Below are positions 52,017 to 62,037 of a stretch of DNA of 64,000 bases, one piece after another. The DNA comes from Gordonibacter sp. 28C. Its GTDB lineage: Bacteria; Actinomycetota; Coriobacteriia; Coriobacteriales; Eggerthellaceae. Each line of letters begins with the position of its first letter. The first letter of the stretch is position 1. The translations under genes were made by a program, and so were the position numbers. The DNA is taken from contig NZ_PPTR01000001.1 of the NCBI RefSeq assembly GCF_003339845.1, positions 124,001-188,000 on the forward strand, given 5' to 3'. The notes beneath the pieces are model-generated. The model did not search any database, had not been told where the DNA came from, and saw only the letters and a program-made list of their open reading frames with translations.

Positions 52017-52049
52017 CGTCGACCTCCTACGGTCGTCGCCCTGTCTTAT

Positions 52050-52078
52050 ATTATAGACTAATGTTACTAAATAAACAA
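52050..52078 (-). promoter_or_regulatory. Promoter of the HemN-like gene
   Basis: On the minus strand TTGTTT (52078-52073), 17 bases, TATAAT (52055-52050). It is 34 bases upstream of the start codon, in an AT-rich patch. Confidence 0.7.
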
Positions 52079-52276
52079 GAGACTATAAAATGTTTCGAAA
52101 AGAAGGACGAACCGATCGGCAGCATCGCATTTTCGTTGACTGACCTCGTTTCTTTTCGGGAATATTCTGCGCCCGGTAGCTCTTGGCCGCGCGTCGCGGT
52201 AGTATATGCTCATCCTACCGAACATCTTCCATAGCAGGCGTGCTCGGACGTTCGGGCGCGCGATGAAAGGACGGCC

Positions 52277-53116
52277 ATGGGCGAAACCGCGTGGCAGGCG
52301 GGCAAAGCGTATCGCGAGATCATGTACGAAACCAGCGACGGCATCGCCAAAATCACCATCAACCGACCCGAGCGACGCAACGCGTTCACGCCGCTCACGG
52401 TGAACGAGCTGTACGACGCGTTCACCGTCGCGCGCGACGACGCGGAGATCGGCGTCATCATCCTCACCGGCGCCAACCACGACGGTCAGCCCGAGGACCA
52501 GGCGTTCTGCTCCGGCGGCGACCAGAAGATCCGCGGCAACGGCGGCTACGTGGGCGAGGACAACATCCCGCGCCTCAACGTGCTGGATCTGCAGCGCCTC
52601 ATCCGCGTGGTGCCCAAGCCCGTCATCGCCATGGTGAACGGCTACGCCATCGGCGGGGGCCACGTGCTGCACATCCTGTGCGACCTTTCCATCGCGGCCG
52701 AGACGGCCAAGTTCGGCCAGACGGGCCCGAAGGTGGGAAGCTTCGACGCCGGTTACGGCGCGGGCTACCTGGCGAACATCGTCGGCCAGAAGAAGGCGCG
52801 CGAGATCTGGTACCTCTGCCGCCAGTACACGGCCGCCGAGGCTCTGGACATGGGCTTGGTGAACAAGGTCGTGCCGTTCGGGCAGCTCGAGGCCGAGTGC
52901 GTGAGCTGGGCGCGCGACATGCTGCGGCTGTCGCCCACGGCGCTGCGCTTCATGAAGGCGTCGTTCAACGCCGCCACCGACGGCTTGGCGGGCATCCAGC
53001 AACTAGCCGGCGACGCGACGCTCTTGTACTACACCACCGACGAGGCGAAGGAGGGCCGCGACGCGTTCAAAGAGAAGCGTGCGCCCGACTTCACGCAGTT
53101 CCCGAAGTTCCCCTAA
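52277..53116 (+). CDS. menB: 1,4-Dihydroxy-2-naphthoyl-CoA synthase
   Basis: 279 residues, AAAGGA upstream of ATG. Crotonase fold with MenB-specific elements: [37 protein letters not shown] (oxyanion hole and the A-loop), [40 protein letters not shown] with the catalytic Asp, and a C-terminal Tyr region [20 protein letters not shown]-like ([12 protein letters not shown]). It closes the naphthalene ring of o-succinylbenzoyl-CoA. It lies 57 bases ahead of the menE-menC fusion gene on the same strand. Confidence 0.96.
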   Translation: MGETAWQAGKAYREIMYETSDGIAKITINRPERRNAFTPLTVNELYDAFTVARDDAEIGVIILTGANHDGQPEDQAFCSGGDQKIRGNGGYVGEDNIPRLNVLDLQRLIRVVPKPVIAMVNGYAIGGGHVLHILCDLSIAAETAKFGQTGPKVGSFDAGYGAGYLANIVGQKKAREIWYLCRQYTAAEALDMGLVNKVVPFGQLEAECVSWARDMLRLSPTALRFMKASFNAATDGLAGIQQLAGDATLLYYTTDEAKEGRDAFKEKRAPDFTQFPKFP

Positions 53117-53173
53117 GGGTTAGATCGCGCGTTCGTTCGAACGGGCGCGCTGGAAGGCAGAAGCAGACAGGCG

Positions 53174-55987
53174 ATGATCAGCGCATTCGAAAGCATGGTT
53201 CGCCGATACCCGCAAAGGACGTGCTTCACGTACGTGGACGAAGCGGGCGAGGAGGCGCCGTACTCGTACCGCGAGGTGCGCATGCTCGCGGCGGCGCTCG
53301 CCCGCCATCTGCAGGCGAGGGGCGTGCAGCGCGGGGACTGCATTGCGGTCGATCTGCCGAACTGCCCCCTGTACGTGCTGCTCATCCTGGCCGCAGCTTA
53401 CGGCAGCTTCACCATCGTGGCTGTGAACAACCGACTTACCTCGAACGAGAAGCTCAGCCGGTTGCTGGAGCTGGAGCGTTGCCTGGGCGCGCGTATCGCC
53501 GTGCGCGTGGAGGAGCGGGACGCGCAAAGGCTGCTCGAACGTGCCGCCGCGCTGCTCGCGGGCGAGGACCGGTACGACGCCAACGCGGCCCACGCGGCGC
53601 GCCCGAGCTTCACCGCGCGGGCAGCGGCCGCAACGGCGGCGCCGCGCTCATCGCGCGGTCTGGGCCGAGTGACCTCCAATCGCGCGGCGCGCCGTCGGCG
53701 CGACGAGACGCAGCGACAGGACGCGCTCGAGGAGATCATCCATTTCGCCGAACGTTCCGCGCACGTGTTCGATGCGAAAACGCGGGCGCTGGTCATGTTC
53801 ACGTCGGGCACGACGGGCAAGCCGAAGGCCGTGCCCCTTTCCTGGGACCAGCTCTGCCGCGCCGCCGAGGCGTCGAACGCCGCGCTCAACAGCCCGGGAG
53901 TTGGGATGTGGCAAGCGGCGCTGCCCTTGTACCATATCGGCGGGTTCCAGGTGATCGTGCGCAGCCTGCTGGGATGCGTGCCGTTCATACTCTATCGCCG
54001 CTTCGATGCGGCGCGCCTGCTTTCCGACGCGGCGCGCTCCCACGTCACCCACGTGTCGGTGGTCGACAAGATGCTGCAGGACCTGCTGAACGAGGACGAT
54101 GCGGGCACGCTGAAGGACTATCGCTGCATCCTGCTGGGCGGGGCCGCGTCGAACCCGCACACGCTCGCGCGCGCCACGGCGGTCGGAGCCCGCGTGTACG
54201 CGAGCTACGGCATGACGGAGACGTCGAGCCAGATTGCCCACGCGCAGGTCACGGCATCGTTCGACGGCGGTCTGCGGCTGCTGCCAGGCTACGAGGTGCG
54301 CATCGTCGACCCCGACGCGCAGGGTTTCGGCCGCCTGGCCGTGAAGGGCCCCGGGGTGTTCGAGGGATACCTGAACGCGCGGGCGGCCTACACGGTGGAC
54401 GGGTTCTTCCTTACGGGCGACACGGCGGCGCTCGGCGCGGGGCGGCTTTACGTGAAGGAGCGCACGGCCGACATGTTCGTGTCGGGCGGCGAGAACGTCT
54501 ATCCGGCGGAGATCCGCGACAAGCTCGTGCGGGTGCCCGGCGTGGCCGAGGCCTATGTGTTCGGCGCCCCCGATGCCGTTTGGGGGCGCCGCCCCGTGGC
54601 GTTTGTCGAACGGGAGCGCGCCGCCGGGTCGCCCCGTTCGGCGATCGACACGCCGCAGCAGTTCGCCGCCACGGTGCGCGCCAGCTTGGGCACGCGCCTG
54701 TCCAAGCTCTACCAGCCCCGCTGCATCTGCGTGCTCGACGAGTTCCCGCGCACGGGCGTCGGGAAGATCGACCGCGCCGCGTTGCAGGCGCTTTACGAGC
54801 AGCGGATAGAGGTCGTGCGCGTGACGCTGTACCGCGTACGCCTGCCGTTCACGCGCCCGTTTAAAACGGCGAAGGGCTTCCTGCGCGATCGCGAGTCCGT
54901 CATCGTGGAGGTGGAGGACCACGCCGGGCGCGTGGGCTTGGGCGAGTGCGTCGCGTTCTCGACGGACTGGTACCTGCCCGAAACGCTCGACCAAGACGTG
55001 CATGCCATCGAAAGCGCGCTCGCGCCCCTGGTGCTGAGCGAGGTCTACCTGCATCCGTCCGAGGTCAGCGCCTCGTTCGCCTCGTGCGCCGAAGCCGCGT
55101 CGCTTCCGCTTGCGCAGGGCGCGCTCGAACCGGCGCTGTGGGACTTGTACGGCAAGATCGTGGGCAAACCGCTCTGGCAGCTCATAGGAGGAACGGCTTC
55201 GCGGGGTCCTGCGGCCGGACAGGCGTCCGTGTTCGCCGGCGCCGTGGTGGGCATGGGCACCGTGTCCGAGACGGTGGCCGCCGTTCATCGCAGCGTGGAG
55301 GCGGGGTACCGGCGCGTGAAGCTCAAGGTCGCCCCCGGAGGTTCGCTGGCCGCCGTGCAGGCGGTGCGCGCCGCCTATCCGCAGCTTATGATCACGCTGG
55401 ATGCGAACCAGAGCTTTGCGGAACGCGATATGGACGAGCTTCGCGCGCTCGACGAGTGCGGAGCCGCTTGGATCGAGGAGCCGCTCGATCCGCATCGCCC
55501 GCCCGGCGTCGGACCGACCGACGTGTTCGACCGTCTTGCCCGTCTGCAGCGCAGCCTGAGCACTCCTATCTGCTTGGACGAGTCCATCGCCCGGCCGCAC
55601 GACCTGGTCCGCGCGCTGCAACGCCCCGAACTTCGCTGCTACGCGCTCAAAATCGCCAAAATGGGCGGTGTTCAGCCGTCGCTCGACTTTCTGCGTCTTG
55701 CACGCTCGCGCGGTTTGGCCGTGTGGATGGGCGGCATGTACGACACCGGCGTGTCCAAGCGCCTGCACGCCGCGTTCGAAACGCTGGAGGGCATCGACGC
55801 TCCCGGCGACATCGGGGCCACGGCCCGCTACTTCTTCGTCGACGTCACCGACCCGCCGCACACGGCCGAGCGCGGCGTGGTCACGCTCAACCGCGCAGGC
55901 CATGCGCACGGTCTCGGCTGCGACCTCAACCGCGCCTCTCTGGCCGGCGTTCTGGTGGACCGCAGGGTCGTCGAACGGCAACGCTGA
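53174..55987 (+). CDS. menE-menC: MenE-MenC fusion: o-succinylbenzoate-CoA ligase plus o-succinylbenzoate synthase
   Basis: 937 residues. Residues 1-545 are an acyl-CoA ligase: P-loop MFTSGTTGKPKAVPLSW (about 211-227), ASYGMTETSSQIAH, LTGDTAALGAGRLYV, and catalytic Lys in RTGVGKIDRA (about 535). Residues about 552-937 are an enolase-superfamily MenC: VKLKVAPGG (KxK lysine), TLDANQSF, WIEEPLDP, CLDESIARP, and KIAKMGGVQPSL with the second catalytic Lys. One chain thus makes o-succinylbenzoate and activates it with CoA. The two are normally separate genes. There is a variable Ala/Arg-rich segment at about 135-180. Confidence 0.93.
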   Translation: MISAFESMVRRYPQRTCFTYVDEAGEEAPYSYREVRMLAAALARHLQARGVQRGDCIAVDLPNCPLYVLLILAAAYGSFTIVAVNNRLTSNEKLSRLLELERCLGARIAVRVEERDAQRLLERAAALLAGEDRYDANAAHAARPSFTARAAAATAAPRSSRGLGRVTSNRAARRRRDETQRQDALEEIIHFAERSAHVFDAKTRALVMFTSGTTGKPKAVPLSWDQLCRAAEASNAALNSPGVGMWQAALPLYHIGGFQVIVRSLLGCVPFILYRRFDAARLLSDAARSHVTHVSVVDKMLQDLLNEDDAGTLKDYRCILLGGAASNPHTLARATAVGARVYASYGMTETSSQIAHAQVTASFDGGLRLLPGYEVRIVDPDAQGFGRLAVKGPGVFEGYLNARAAYTVDGFFLTGDTAALGAGRLYVKERTADMFVSGGENVYPAEIRDKLVRVPGVAEAYVFGAPDAVWGRRPVAFVERERAAGSPRSAIDTPQQFAATVRASLGTRLSKLYQPRCICVLDEFPRTGVGKIDRAALQALYEQRIEVVRVTLYRVRLPFTRPFKTAKGFLRDRESVIVEVEDHAGRVGLGECVAFSTDWYLPETLDQDVHAIESALAPLVLSEVYLHPSEVSASFASCAEAASLPLAQGALEPALWDLYGKIVGKPLWQLIGGTASRGPAAGQASVFAGAVVGMGTVSETVAAVHRSVEAGYRRVKLKVAPGGSLAAVQAVRAAYPQLMITLDANQSFAERDMDELRALDECGAAWIEEPLDPHRPPGVGPTDVFDRLARLQRSLSTPICLDESIARPHDLVRALQRPELRCYALKIAKMGGVQPSLDFLRLARSRGLAVWMGGMYDTGVSKRLHAAFETLEGIDAPGDIGATARYFFVDVTDPPHTAERGVVTLNRAGHAHGLGCDLNRASLAGVLVDRRVVERQR

Positions 55988-56088
55988 CGCCCTCGTTAAC
56001 GGCATTCAAAATATTGCATAACGCTCTGATGTAATGCAGGTCGGTGGGGTATCATGGTGCGGTCAACCCGACGAGGAACGGTGGTTTC

Positions 56089-57648
56089 ATGAGCGCTTCC
56101 GCATCGCACCAATCCGCATCGACGGCCCAGGCGGCCCCTGCGGCCATGTCGGCCGCATCGGCGGAAGGCGGTCTTGTCGCCGAACCGGGCTCCGGTTCTC
56201 CGGACATTCCCCGCCCCCAGGGCGGTTTGGGCATCTTCCGCCTCGTCACCACCGTTATCACGCTCATCATCGGCGGCGGCGTGTTCACGCTGGCCGGCGA
56301 CCAGGCGGCGGGCGGTGCCAGCGGAGCGGCCATTCTCACGGCATGGGGCATCTCGGCGGTGGGCGTGCTGTGCCTCGTGCTCACGTTTTTCGCGCTCACG
56401 CGCATCAAGCCGCAGCTCAAGGGCGGCATCTACAGCTACGCGAGCACCGGTTTCGGCGACTTTTTGGGCTTCAACAGCGCCTGGGGCTATTGGATCAGCG
56501 CCCTTCTGTGCACAGTGAGCTTCTCGGCGCTGCTGTTCGGCGCGCTGTCGTACTTCTTCCCTGTCTTCGGCGGGGGCAACAACCTTCCCTCCATCATCGG
56601 GGCCAGCTGCCTTATATGGTTCTACGTGTTCCTCGTGTCGCGCGGCATCAAGGAAGTCACCGGCGTCAACGCCGTCATCACCATCTCGAAGATCGTTCCC
56701 ATCTTCGTGGCCATCACGGCCATCATCTTACTGCAGAAGTTCGACCTCGGCATTTTCATGGCGAACCTCACCACGGGCGCCGATCCCAGCCTGCCGTTCT
56801 GGGATCAGGTGAGCGGCACCATGATGGTCACCATCTGGGTGTTCGTGGGCATCGAGGGCGCGGTGGCCATTTCGGGCCGCGCGAAGAAGGAACGCGACGT
56901 GGGCAAGGCCACGGTCATCGCGTTCGTGTGCGTGCTCACCATCTACCTGCTGGTCAGCGTGCTGTCCATGGGCGTTATGCCGCTGTCCGAATTGTCTCAG
57001 CTGGGCAATCCGGCGCTGGCGGGCGTCATGGAGGCGGCCGTGGGACAGTGGGGGGCCGTCCTCATCAACTGCGGCGTGGTGCTGTCGCTGGTGGGCGCCA
57101 TGCTGGGCTATACGGTGCTGTCGAGCGAATCGCCCTACGAGGCGGCCGAGCAGGGCGTGTTCATCAAGGCGTTCGCCAAGACGAACAAGAAGGGCGCGCC
57201 CATCGTCACGCTCGTGGTCACGAACATCATCATCGAGGCGTTCCTCGTTGTCATGCTGTTCTCGGACAGCACCTACCAGTTCTTCTACACCATCTCGGCC
57301 GGCATGATCTTGCTGCCGTACCTGCTGTCGGCGGCGTACTTCGCCAAGCTCACGTTCACGGAGCCGCAGGCGTTCAAGGGCAAGCTGGGCGGCAGTATCG
57401 CGCTCTGGCGCGTGTTCGGCATATTCGGCGTGGTCTACAGCTTCTTCCTGGCGTTCGCCAGCGGCGCGGTGGGGCTCACCATCATGTCGCTGCTGTACGC
57501 GCCGGGCATCCTCATGTACGTCAAGGGGAAGAAGGAGCGCAACGAGCCGTACCTTCGCAGCACGCTGGACAAGGTCGTCGTCGCCATCATTCTGATCGCC
57601 GCCGTGACGTCGATCGTGCTCATCGCAACCGGACAGGTCGTGCTGTAG
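56089..57648 (+). CDS. APC-superfamily basic amino acid antiporter (ArcD/YdgI-like)
   Basis: 519 residues, ATG at 56089 with GAGGA upstream. A hydrophilic Ser/Ala-rich N-terminus (1-45) is followed by about 13 helices. The helix 1 motif VTTVITLIIGGGVFTLAGDQ, then GGIYSYASTGFGDFLGFNSA (helix 3) and VFVGIEGAVAISGRAKKERD are characteristic of the basic amino acid/polyamine antiporter group. Members exchange arginine for ornithine, lysine for cadaverine, or related pairs. Arginine use through the deiminase pathway is central in Eggerthella, so ArcD is the favoured role, but no arc genes are nearby. It is the last clearly GC-rich gene before the AT-richer island. Confidence 0.87.
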   Translation: MSASASHQSASTAQAAPAAMSAASAEGGLVAEPGSGSPDIPRPQGGLGIFRLVTTVITLIIGGGVFTLAGDQAAGGASGAAILTAWGISAVGVLCLVLTFFALTRIKPQLKGGIYSYASTGFGDFLGFNSAWGYWISALLCTVSFSALLFGALSYFFPVFGGGNNLPSIIGASCLIWFYVFLVSRGIKEVTGVNAVITISKIVPIFVAITAIILLQKFDLGIFMANLTTGADPSLPFWDQVSGTMMVTIWVFVGIEGAVAISGRAKKERDVGKATVIAFVCVLTIYLLVSVLSMGVMPLSELSQLGNPALAGVMEAAVGQWGAVLINCGVVLSLVGAMLGYTVLSSESPYEAAEQGVFIKAFAKTNKKGAPIVTLVVTNIIIEAFLVVMLFSDSTYQFFYTISAGMILLPYLLSAAYFAKLTFTEPQAFKGKLGGSIALWRVFGIFGVVYSFFLAFASGAVGLTIMSLLYAPGILMYVKGKKERNEPYLRSTLDKVVVAIILIAAVTSIVLIATGQVVL

Positions 57649-57712
57649 GTCGCCGCTATTTCGATGCGCGTCCGCATCTAACTACGTGCGCACCTTCCTC
57701 TAGGAAAGACGT

Positions 57713-58672
57713 TCAGATTCCGTCGACTGATTTCTCTGCATACATCATCAATAGTTCGTACACCTTCAAGGAGCAATCAGCCGATATCGTTCCATTTTCG
57801 ACGGTCGATGGGATGTCTTGCTTTACAAGCAGATCGTACAGAGTCGTCTGCTCGTTTCTCAGGGTGCGCATCAAATCTGTCCATATTGTATTTTGGGGGC
57901 CATGGTAATCGTAGAGCGTCTGATATTTTGCCGCATCCAATTCTAGACAGCACTCCCACATGTTGCGAACGATGTCGAAAGAAGCCCTCTTGTGAGATGC
58001 GCGTTCCCATAGCCTCTGCTTGAAAACCTTAGTGACGAGTGTTTCTTCAGAAAACTCCAACATAAACGGTGCCATGATATGATTTACGGGAAGCTCGTTA
58101 ATTGCCATCTCGAGTCGGATCTTTTTGTCTTTTGTCAAGTCTCCAGACTGCATGAGATCGACTACGTTTTGAACACGTTGCATATTCTCCCGGATGTAGA
58201 CATCATCTTTTGCCAATTTGCAGGGAGCCTCGATACCCCAGGGAACAGTGTGGTGCCGACCGCCGGCAATGCGGCTTGGTCTGCCGCTTGTGAATGTGAC
58301 AAGGTTGTCGTAAACGAGTTTGCTTACTCCTACGAACAAGAAAAGGATGGTCTCTCCCCTGATGGGTTCATAGGAGTGGTGGGCGGGTACGATTTTAGTG
58401 AGAAAGCGGTCGATATTTTGCATGTCGTCGTATTTCCCATGATACAGGGAAGACTTGAACGCGCTGAACAGACGCCCCTGATCTGTTTGCCTCACTGCGA
58501 TAACGCGGCCCTTTTGAAGGGGCTCGCAGCCTGTTAGGATGGACAGGTTATCAAGGCTGTTCGACAATGCATCAATATAGGCGTCCGTCCATAACCCTAA
58601 TTCGACTTTGCCGGTTTTCAGTAATGCTGCCCTATCTATTGAGAAAGCTTTGCGCTGGTTCGAGCCGGACAT
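57713..58672 (-). CDS. Unknown protein, divergent ThyX-like fold suspected
   Basis: 319 residues from the ATG at 58670-58672 (GAGGAAGGGC upstream). Several segments line up by eye with flavin-dependent thymidylate synthase ThyX: LFVGVSKLVYDNLVTF where ThyX has GVSRxxxxQLVRHR, EMAINELPVNH where it has the AR-x2-LP element, and EETLVTKVFKQRLWERASHK in place of the NaRsL-x-HFxxLR-x3-AQ helix. The ThyX signature RHRxxSxxxxSxRY is missing (TFTSGRPSRIAGGRH is found). If related, it cannot bind FAD and dUMP in the usual way. Base composition is much more AT-rich than the left part of the window, suggesting transfer. No function is assigned. Confidence 0.5.
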   Translation of the reverse strand: MSGSNQRKAFSIDRAALLKTGKVELGLWTDAYIDALSNSLDNLSILTGCEPLQKGRVIAVRQTDQGRLFSAFKSSLYHGKYDDMQNIDRFLTKIVPAHHSYEPIRGETILFLFVGVSKLVYDNLVTFTSGRPSRIAGGRHHTVPWGIEAPCKLAKDDVYIRENMQRVQNVVDLMQSGDLTKDKKIRLEMAINELPVNHIMAPFMLEFSEETLVTKVFKQRLWERASHKRASFDIVRNMWECCLELDAAKYQTLYDYHGPQNTIWTDLMRTLRNEQTTLYDLLVKQDIPSTVENGTISADCSLKVYELLMMYAEKSVDGI

Positions 58673-58967
58673 GCCCTTCCTCTCCTGCGTTCTCTCGTTT
58701 GGCGGCGATGCCGCGATCAATCCAAAACAGGCCGCTCTTTCATTTGCGGATCATGCAAATTGCTTTTCGAGCTGCTCAGCCGTTAATGCTAAAAATTAAC
58801 AATATCGAAAAAACCCTTCCTACGTCACCCAACAGATGACTTCTTTGTGGTAGGTACGGTTAGTAAGCCAGACTCTATACTTCAGTCAAATATCCATGCG
58901 TGGTCGTATTCATTTTCTTCGTGGTCGGTCTTAGTAATCGAGGGATTTTGACGAAAGGATGTGCGTT

Positions 58968-61367
58968 ATGGAGTCAGCTCTGCAGGGGTTACGGGCAATC
59001 GAGTTCGGCGAAGGTGAGGGATTGGCGCTTGCGGGTCGGTATCTTGCCGAGCTGGGGGTCGAGGTCATTAAGGTCGAGGGCCCAAAAGGGGACGGTCTTC
59101 GCCGCATCCCCCCTGTTCTTAAGCCATCGAAAGACGGAGAGGTTGGCACGAGCTATCTTTTCGAGATGCTCAACGTGGGGAAACGCAGCATCACCCTGGA
59201 TGTCCGCAAAATGGAAGACAACGATAAGCTTATCAAGCTCATCGAATCTGCCGACTTCTTCATCGAGGCCCACCAGCGACTCGATACTGTCGTTGAACTT
59301 GGGTTGGACTACCCGACCATCTCCGAGATGTGCCCCGAACTGATCTACACGTCTATAAGCGGTTTCGGCGTGAACAGCGCTTACGCGAACAAACCTTGGA
59401 GCGATATCGCCATCCAAGCGCGCGGAGGGTCGATGTACATGATGGGGTACGAGAGCGATCCTCCAACAAAATCGGGTGCCTCCTATTCCGAATACGTGCT
59501 TGCGCTCGATGCGGCTCTGGGTAGCGTGATGGCATACTATAGTCGCCTCGATTCCGGGGAGGGACAGTTAGTCGAAGTGTCCGCAATGGATTCGTTCGAT
59601 TTTACCAATGGGAATACCTGGCAGTGGATGCTGGCGAAGGGCACGCGACCTCTGCGCAGCGGCACGTCGCATCCCACCTCGACGCCCTACGGTGTGTTTC
59701 CGACTAAGGATGGCTACATTGCCACGGGGGTTTCAGGCAATCCCCAGTGGGCTCTCATGTGCAAATGCATGAATCGCGAGGACTTGATCGACGATCCTCG
59801 AACCGCAGAGGTCTACGATCGTATTAACAATTACCAAGACTTCACAAATCAGCAAGTTATTGACTGGATGGCTGACAAGACCAACGAAGAGCTGGTCCCG
59901 ATGCTGACGGAGTACAAGCTTGCCGCTGGTTCGGTCAACTATATCGATCAGGTCGTCAACGATGAGCAGCTTATCGGGCGGGGTATGATTACGAAATTCG
60001 CGACCGACGAAGGGGAGGTGTACCTGCCCGGATCCATGTTCTCGCTGTCCGAGACGCCCGGTGTGGTGAGGGGGCCTGCCCCGAAATTCGCAGAAGCCAA
60101 GGCAGAGGACTTCTTCGGCAATCATGTTCCGGTAGTTCCCGCGGAAAAGCATCCAAAGCGTCCTGGCGAGGGTCCTTTGTCGGGGCTCAACGTTCTGAAC
60201 TTCGGCCGCTACCTGGCCGCGCCTTTGCTCGGTGTGTACTTGGCCGCTTACGGGGCCAACGTGGTGAAGGTCGAGCCTCCTGCGGGCGACGCTATCACGC
60301 TTCAGCCTCCGTATGTCGAAGGCGGAACACGAAATTATATTTTCCACCTCTTGGATGCAGGCATGGGATGCATGTCTTTGAACCTTGCCCACGAAGATGC
60401 TCAGCAAATTGTCCATGATTTGGTGAAGAGCACGTTCGACGTTGTCATTGAGAACAACTCCACATCCGTTATGACGAAGTACCACTGCACGTACCGTGAG
60501 TTGAAGGAAGAGAATCCCGCTTTGATCTACGCTTCTCTATCCGGCTATGGGCAAACCGGTCCGAAGTCGCATCTACTCGCCATGGACCAGCAAGTTCAGT
60601 GCGAGTCCGGCCTTCTAAGCTTGAGTGGGTGGGAGAAGGGGAAGTTTACGAGAACAGCTGATTCGTTCTCTGACACGGTCACTCCTCGCGTAGCGATGAT
60701 CGGGATACTTTCGGCGCTTTGCTATCGTCGCAAGACCGGTAAAGGTCAGTACATGGACGCGGCAATGCAAGACGTGGATACGTTCTTGACGTATTCCGCT
60801 TGGCCCGCGTGGTTCACCGAAGGGAAGGTGCTGAGCCATTATGGGAACACCTACCCGTTCGCGGTTGCTTACAACGGATATCATGCGTTGGACGATATGG
60901 TCGTTATCGGTGTCATGAGCGACGATCAATGGCTTGCTCTTCTTGATGTCATGGGGCCGGCTGCTGACGGTCTTCGCGCGGTCATCGAGAAGCCGTCGGA
61001 TCGCTTTGCTCATCGCGAAATGATTGACGATGCCATCGGTTCATGGGTTGCAGATAAAAAGGCCCAGGACGTTGCCGATTTGTGCGATGAACACGGCGTT
61101 CCTGCCGCAGTTCCCGTGGATTTGGTTGCGCACCTCAATGATGAGGCATTTGCGGATAGGGAGATGCACCTCGAGTTTATTCATCCGATTCCCGGCCTGG
61201 GCCCTGTCTATACATTGAATACTCCGGTCAAGCTATCTAAAACTCCCGGTCGCGTGAAGAAGCCCGCTCCTGAGCTCGGGGAGGATACCGGGAAGATACT
61301 AATTGGCATGATGGGCAAATCCCAAGAAGAGTTCAGTCGTCTTCGAAACGAGAACGCAGTGCTTTAA
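58968..61367 (+). CDS. Tandem class III (CaiB/BaiF) CoA-transferase, two domains in one chain
   Basis: 799 residues. AAAGGA eight bases before the ATG at 58968 supports this start over the ATG nine bases earlier. Domain 1 (about 1-390) and domain 2 (about 400-799) both show the class III pattern: AIEFGEGEGLALAGRYLAEL and VIKVEGPKGDG in the first, LNFGRYLAAPLLGVYLAAYG and VVKVEPPAGDA in the second. The catalytic Asp is present in domain 2 (D569, SFSDTVTPRV) but the matching place in domain 1 is Glu (E175, ASYSEYVLAL). Two-domain members such as DddD act on zwitterionic acids. Here a carboxylic acid of unknown type is likely. It lies upstream of a nitroreductase and a CoA ligase in an AT-richer island. 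Confidence 0.88.
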   Translation: MESALQGLRAIEFGEGEGLALAGRYLAELGVEVIKVEGPKGDGLRRIPPVLKPSKDGEVGTSYLFEMLNVGKRSITLDVRKMEDNDKLIKLIESADFFIEAHQRLDTVVELGLDYPTISEMCPELIYTSISGFGVNSAYANKPWSDIAIQARGGSMYMMGYESDPPTKSGASYSEYVLALDAALGSVMAYYSRLDSGEGQLVEVSAMDSFDFTNGNTWQWMLAKGTRPLRSGTSHPTSTPYGVFPTKDGYIATGVSGNPQWALMCKCMNREDLIDDPRTAEVYDRINNYQDFTNQQVIDWMADKTNEELVPMLTEYKLAAGSVNYIDQVVNDEQLIGRGMITKFATDEGEVYLPGSMFSLSETPGVVRGPAPKFAEAKAEDFFGNHVPVVPAEKHPKRPGEGPLSGLNVLNFGRYLAAPLLGVYLAAYGANVVKVEPPAGDAITLQPPYVEGGTRNYIFHLLDAGMGCMSLNLAHEDAQQIVHDLVKSTFDVVIENNSTSVMTKYHCTYRELKEENPALIYASLSGYGQTGPKSHLLAMDQQVQCESGLLSLSGWEKGKFTRTADSFSDTVTPRVAMIGILSALCYRRKTGKGQYMDAAMQDVDTFLTYSAWPAWFTEGKVLSHYGNTYPFAVAYNGYHALDDMVVIGVMSDDQWLALLDVMGPAADGLRAVIEKPSDRFAHREMIDDAIGSWVADKKAQDVADLCDEHGVPAAVPVDLVAHLNDEAFADREMHLEFIHPIPGLGPVYTLNTPVKLSKTPGRVKKPAPELGEDTGKILIGMMGKSQEEFSRLRNENAVL

Positions 61368-61430
61368 GGTCGGCCTCGGCGGGGCGCGTAGCGCGCGCAT
61401 GCGCGCCCCGTTAATGAATGGGAGGGTGAA

Positions 61431-62006
61431 ATGGAGCTGCTGCAGGTTCTAAAAAGCAGGAGAAGCGTAAGGAAGTACAAGTCCGATCCTATTCCGATGG
61501 ATCAGCTGCACGAGATTATGAGCGCGGCGGTTAGCGCTCCGTCTGCGAAGAATCTTCAACCTTGGTATTTCGTGGTTCTGACTGACGGCGAAGAAATGAA
61601 TGAGGCTTCCCGAATAATGCAGGGATGTTCTGCAACGATGAAACGGGAGCTCGCTGAAAGATTTGTAAACAATCCGGAAATCGTAGATGAAACGATGACG
61701 TTTTTGAGTGCGTTCGGAGGAGCTCCCTGCTTGGTTCTTGTCTTTGCATATTCGGCAGAGTACCGAAAAGATTGGGAATGGGATGTAATCCAGAGTGCTG
61801 CCGCAGCATGCGAAAACTTGATCTTGGCTGCCTGGGACAAGGGAATAGGTTCGTGTTGGATGACTGCTCCTTTGCGCGTTTCGGCTGAAATGGAGCATGC
61901 TTTCGCTCCCGATCACGGGTTCATGATATCAGCCATCACTTTGGGTTATCCGGAGGAAGCCTCTCGGGATGTTCGAAGAAAAGATGGGCGTGTCACGTTC
62001 AGGTAA
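61431..62006 (+). CDS. Nitroreductase-family flavoprotein
   Basis: 191 residues, GGGAGGGTGAA directly before the ATG. The typical start MELLQVLKSRRSVRKYKSDP is followed by APSAKNLQPWYFVVLTDG (FMN contact), a central AAAACENLILAAWDKGIGSC and the close ISAITLGYPEE. Enzymes of this group use FMN and NAD(P)H to reduce nitro groups, quinones or enones. It lies 63 bases after the CoA-transferase and ahead of a terminator, so the two form one unit. A reduction step on an enoyl or aromatic CoA substrate is a possible role (inference). Confidence 0.92.
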   Translation: MELLQVLKSRRSVRKYKSDPIPMDQLHEIMSAAVSAPSAKNLQPWYFVVLTDGEEMNEASRIMQGCSATMKRELAERFVNNPEIVDETMTFLSAFGGAPCLVLVFAYSAEYRKDWEWDVIQSAAAACENLILAAWDKGIGSCWMTAPLRVSAEMEHAFAPDHGFMISAITLGYPEEASRDVRRKDGRVTFR

Positions 62007-62037
62007 ACGAAAGGCTTGATCCTGCTTTTTAAAGCAG

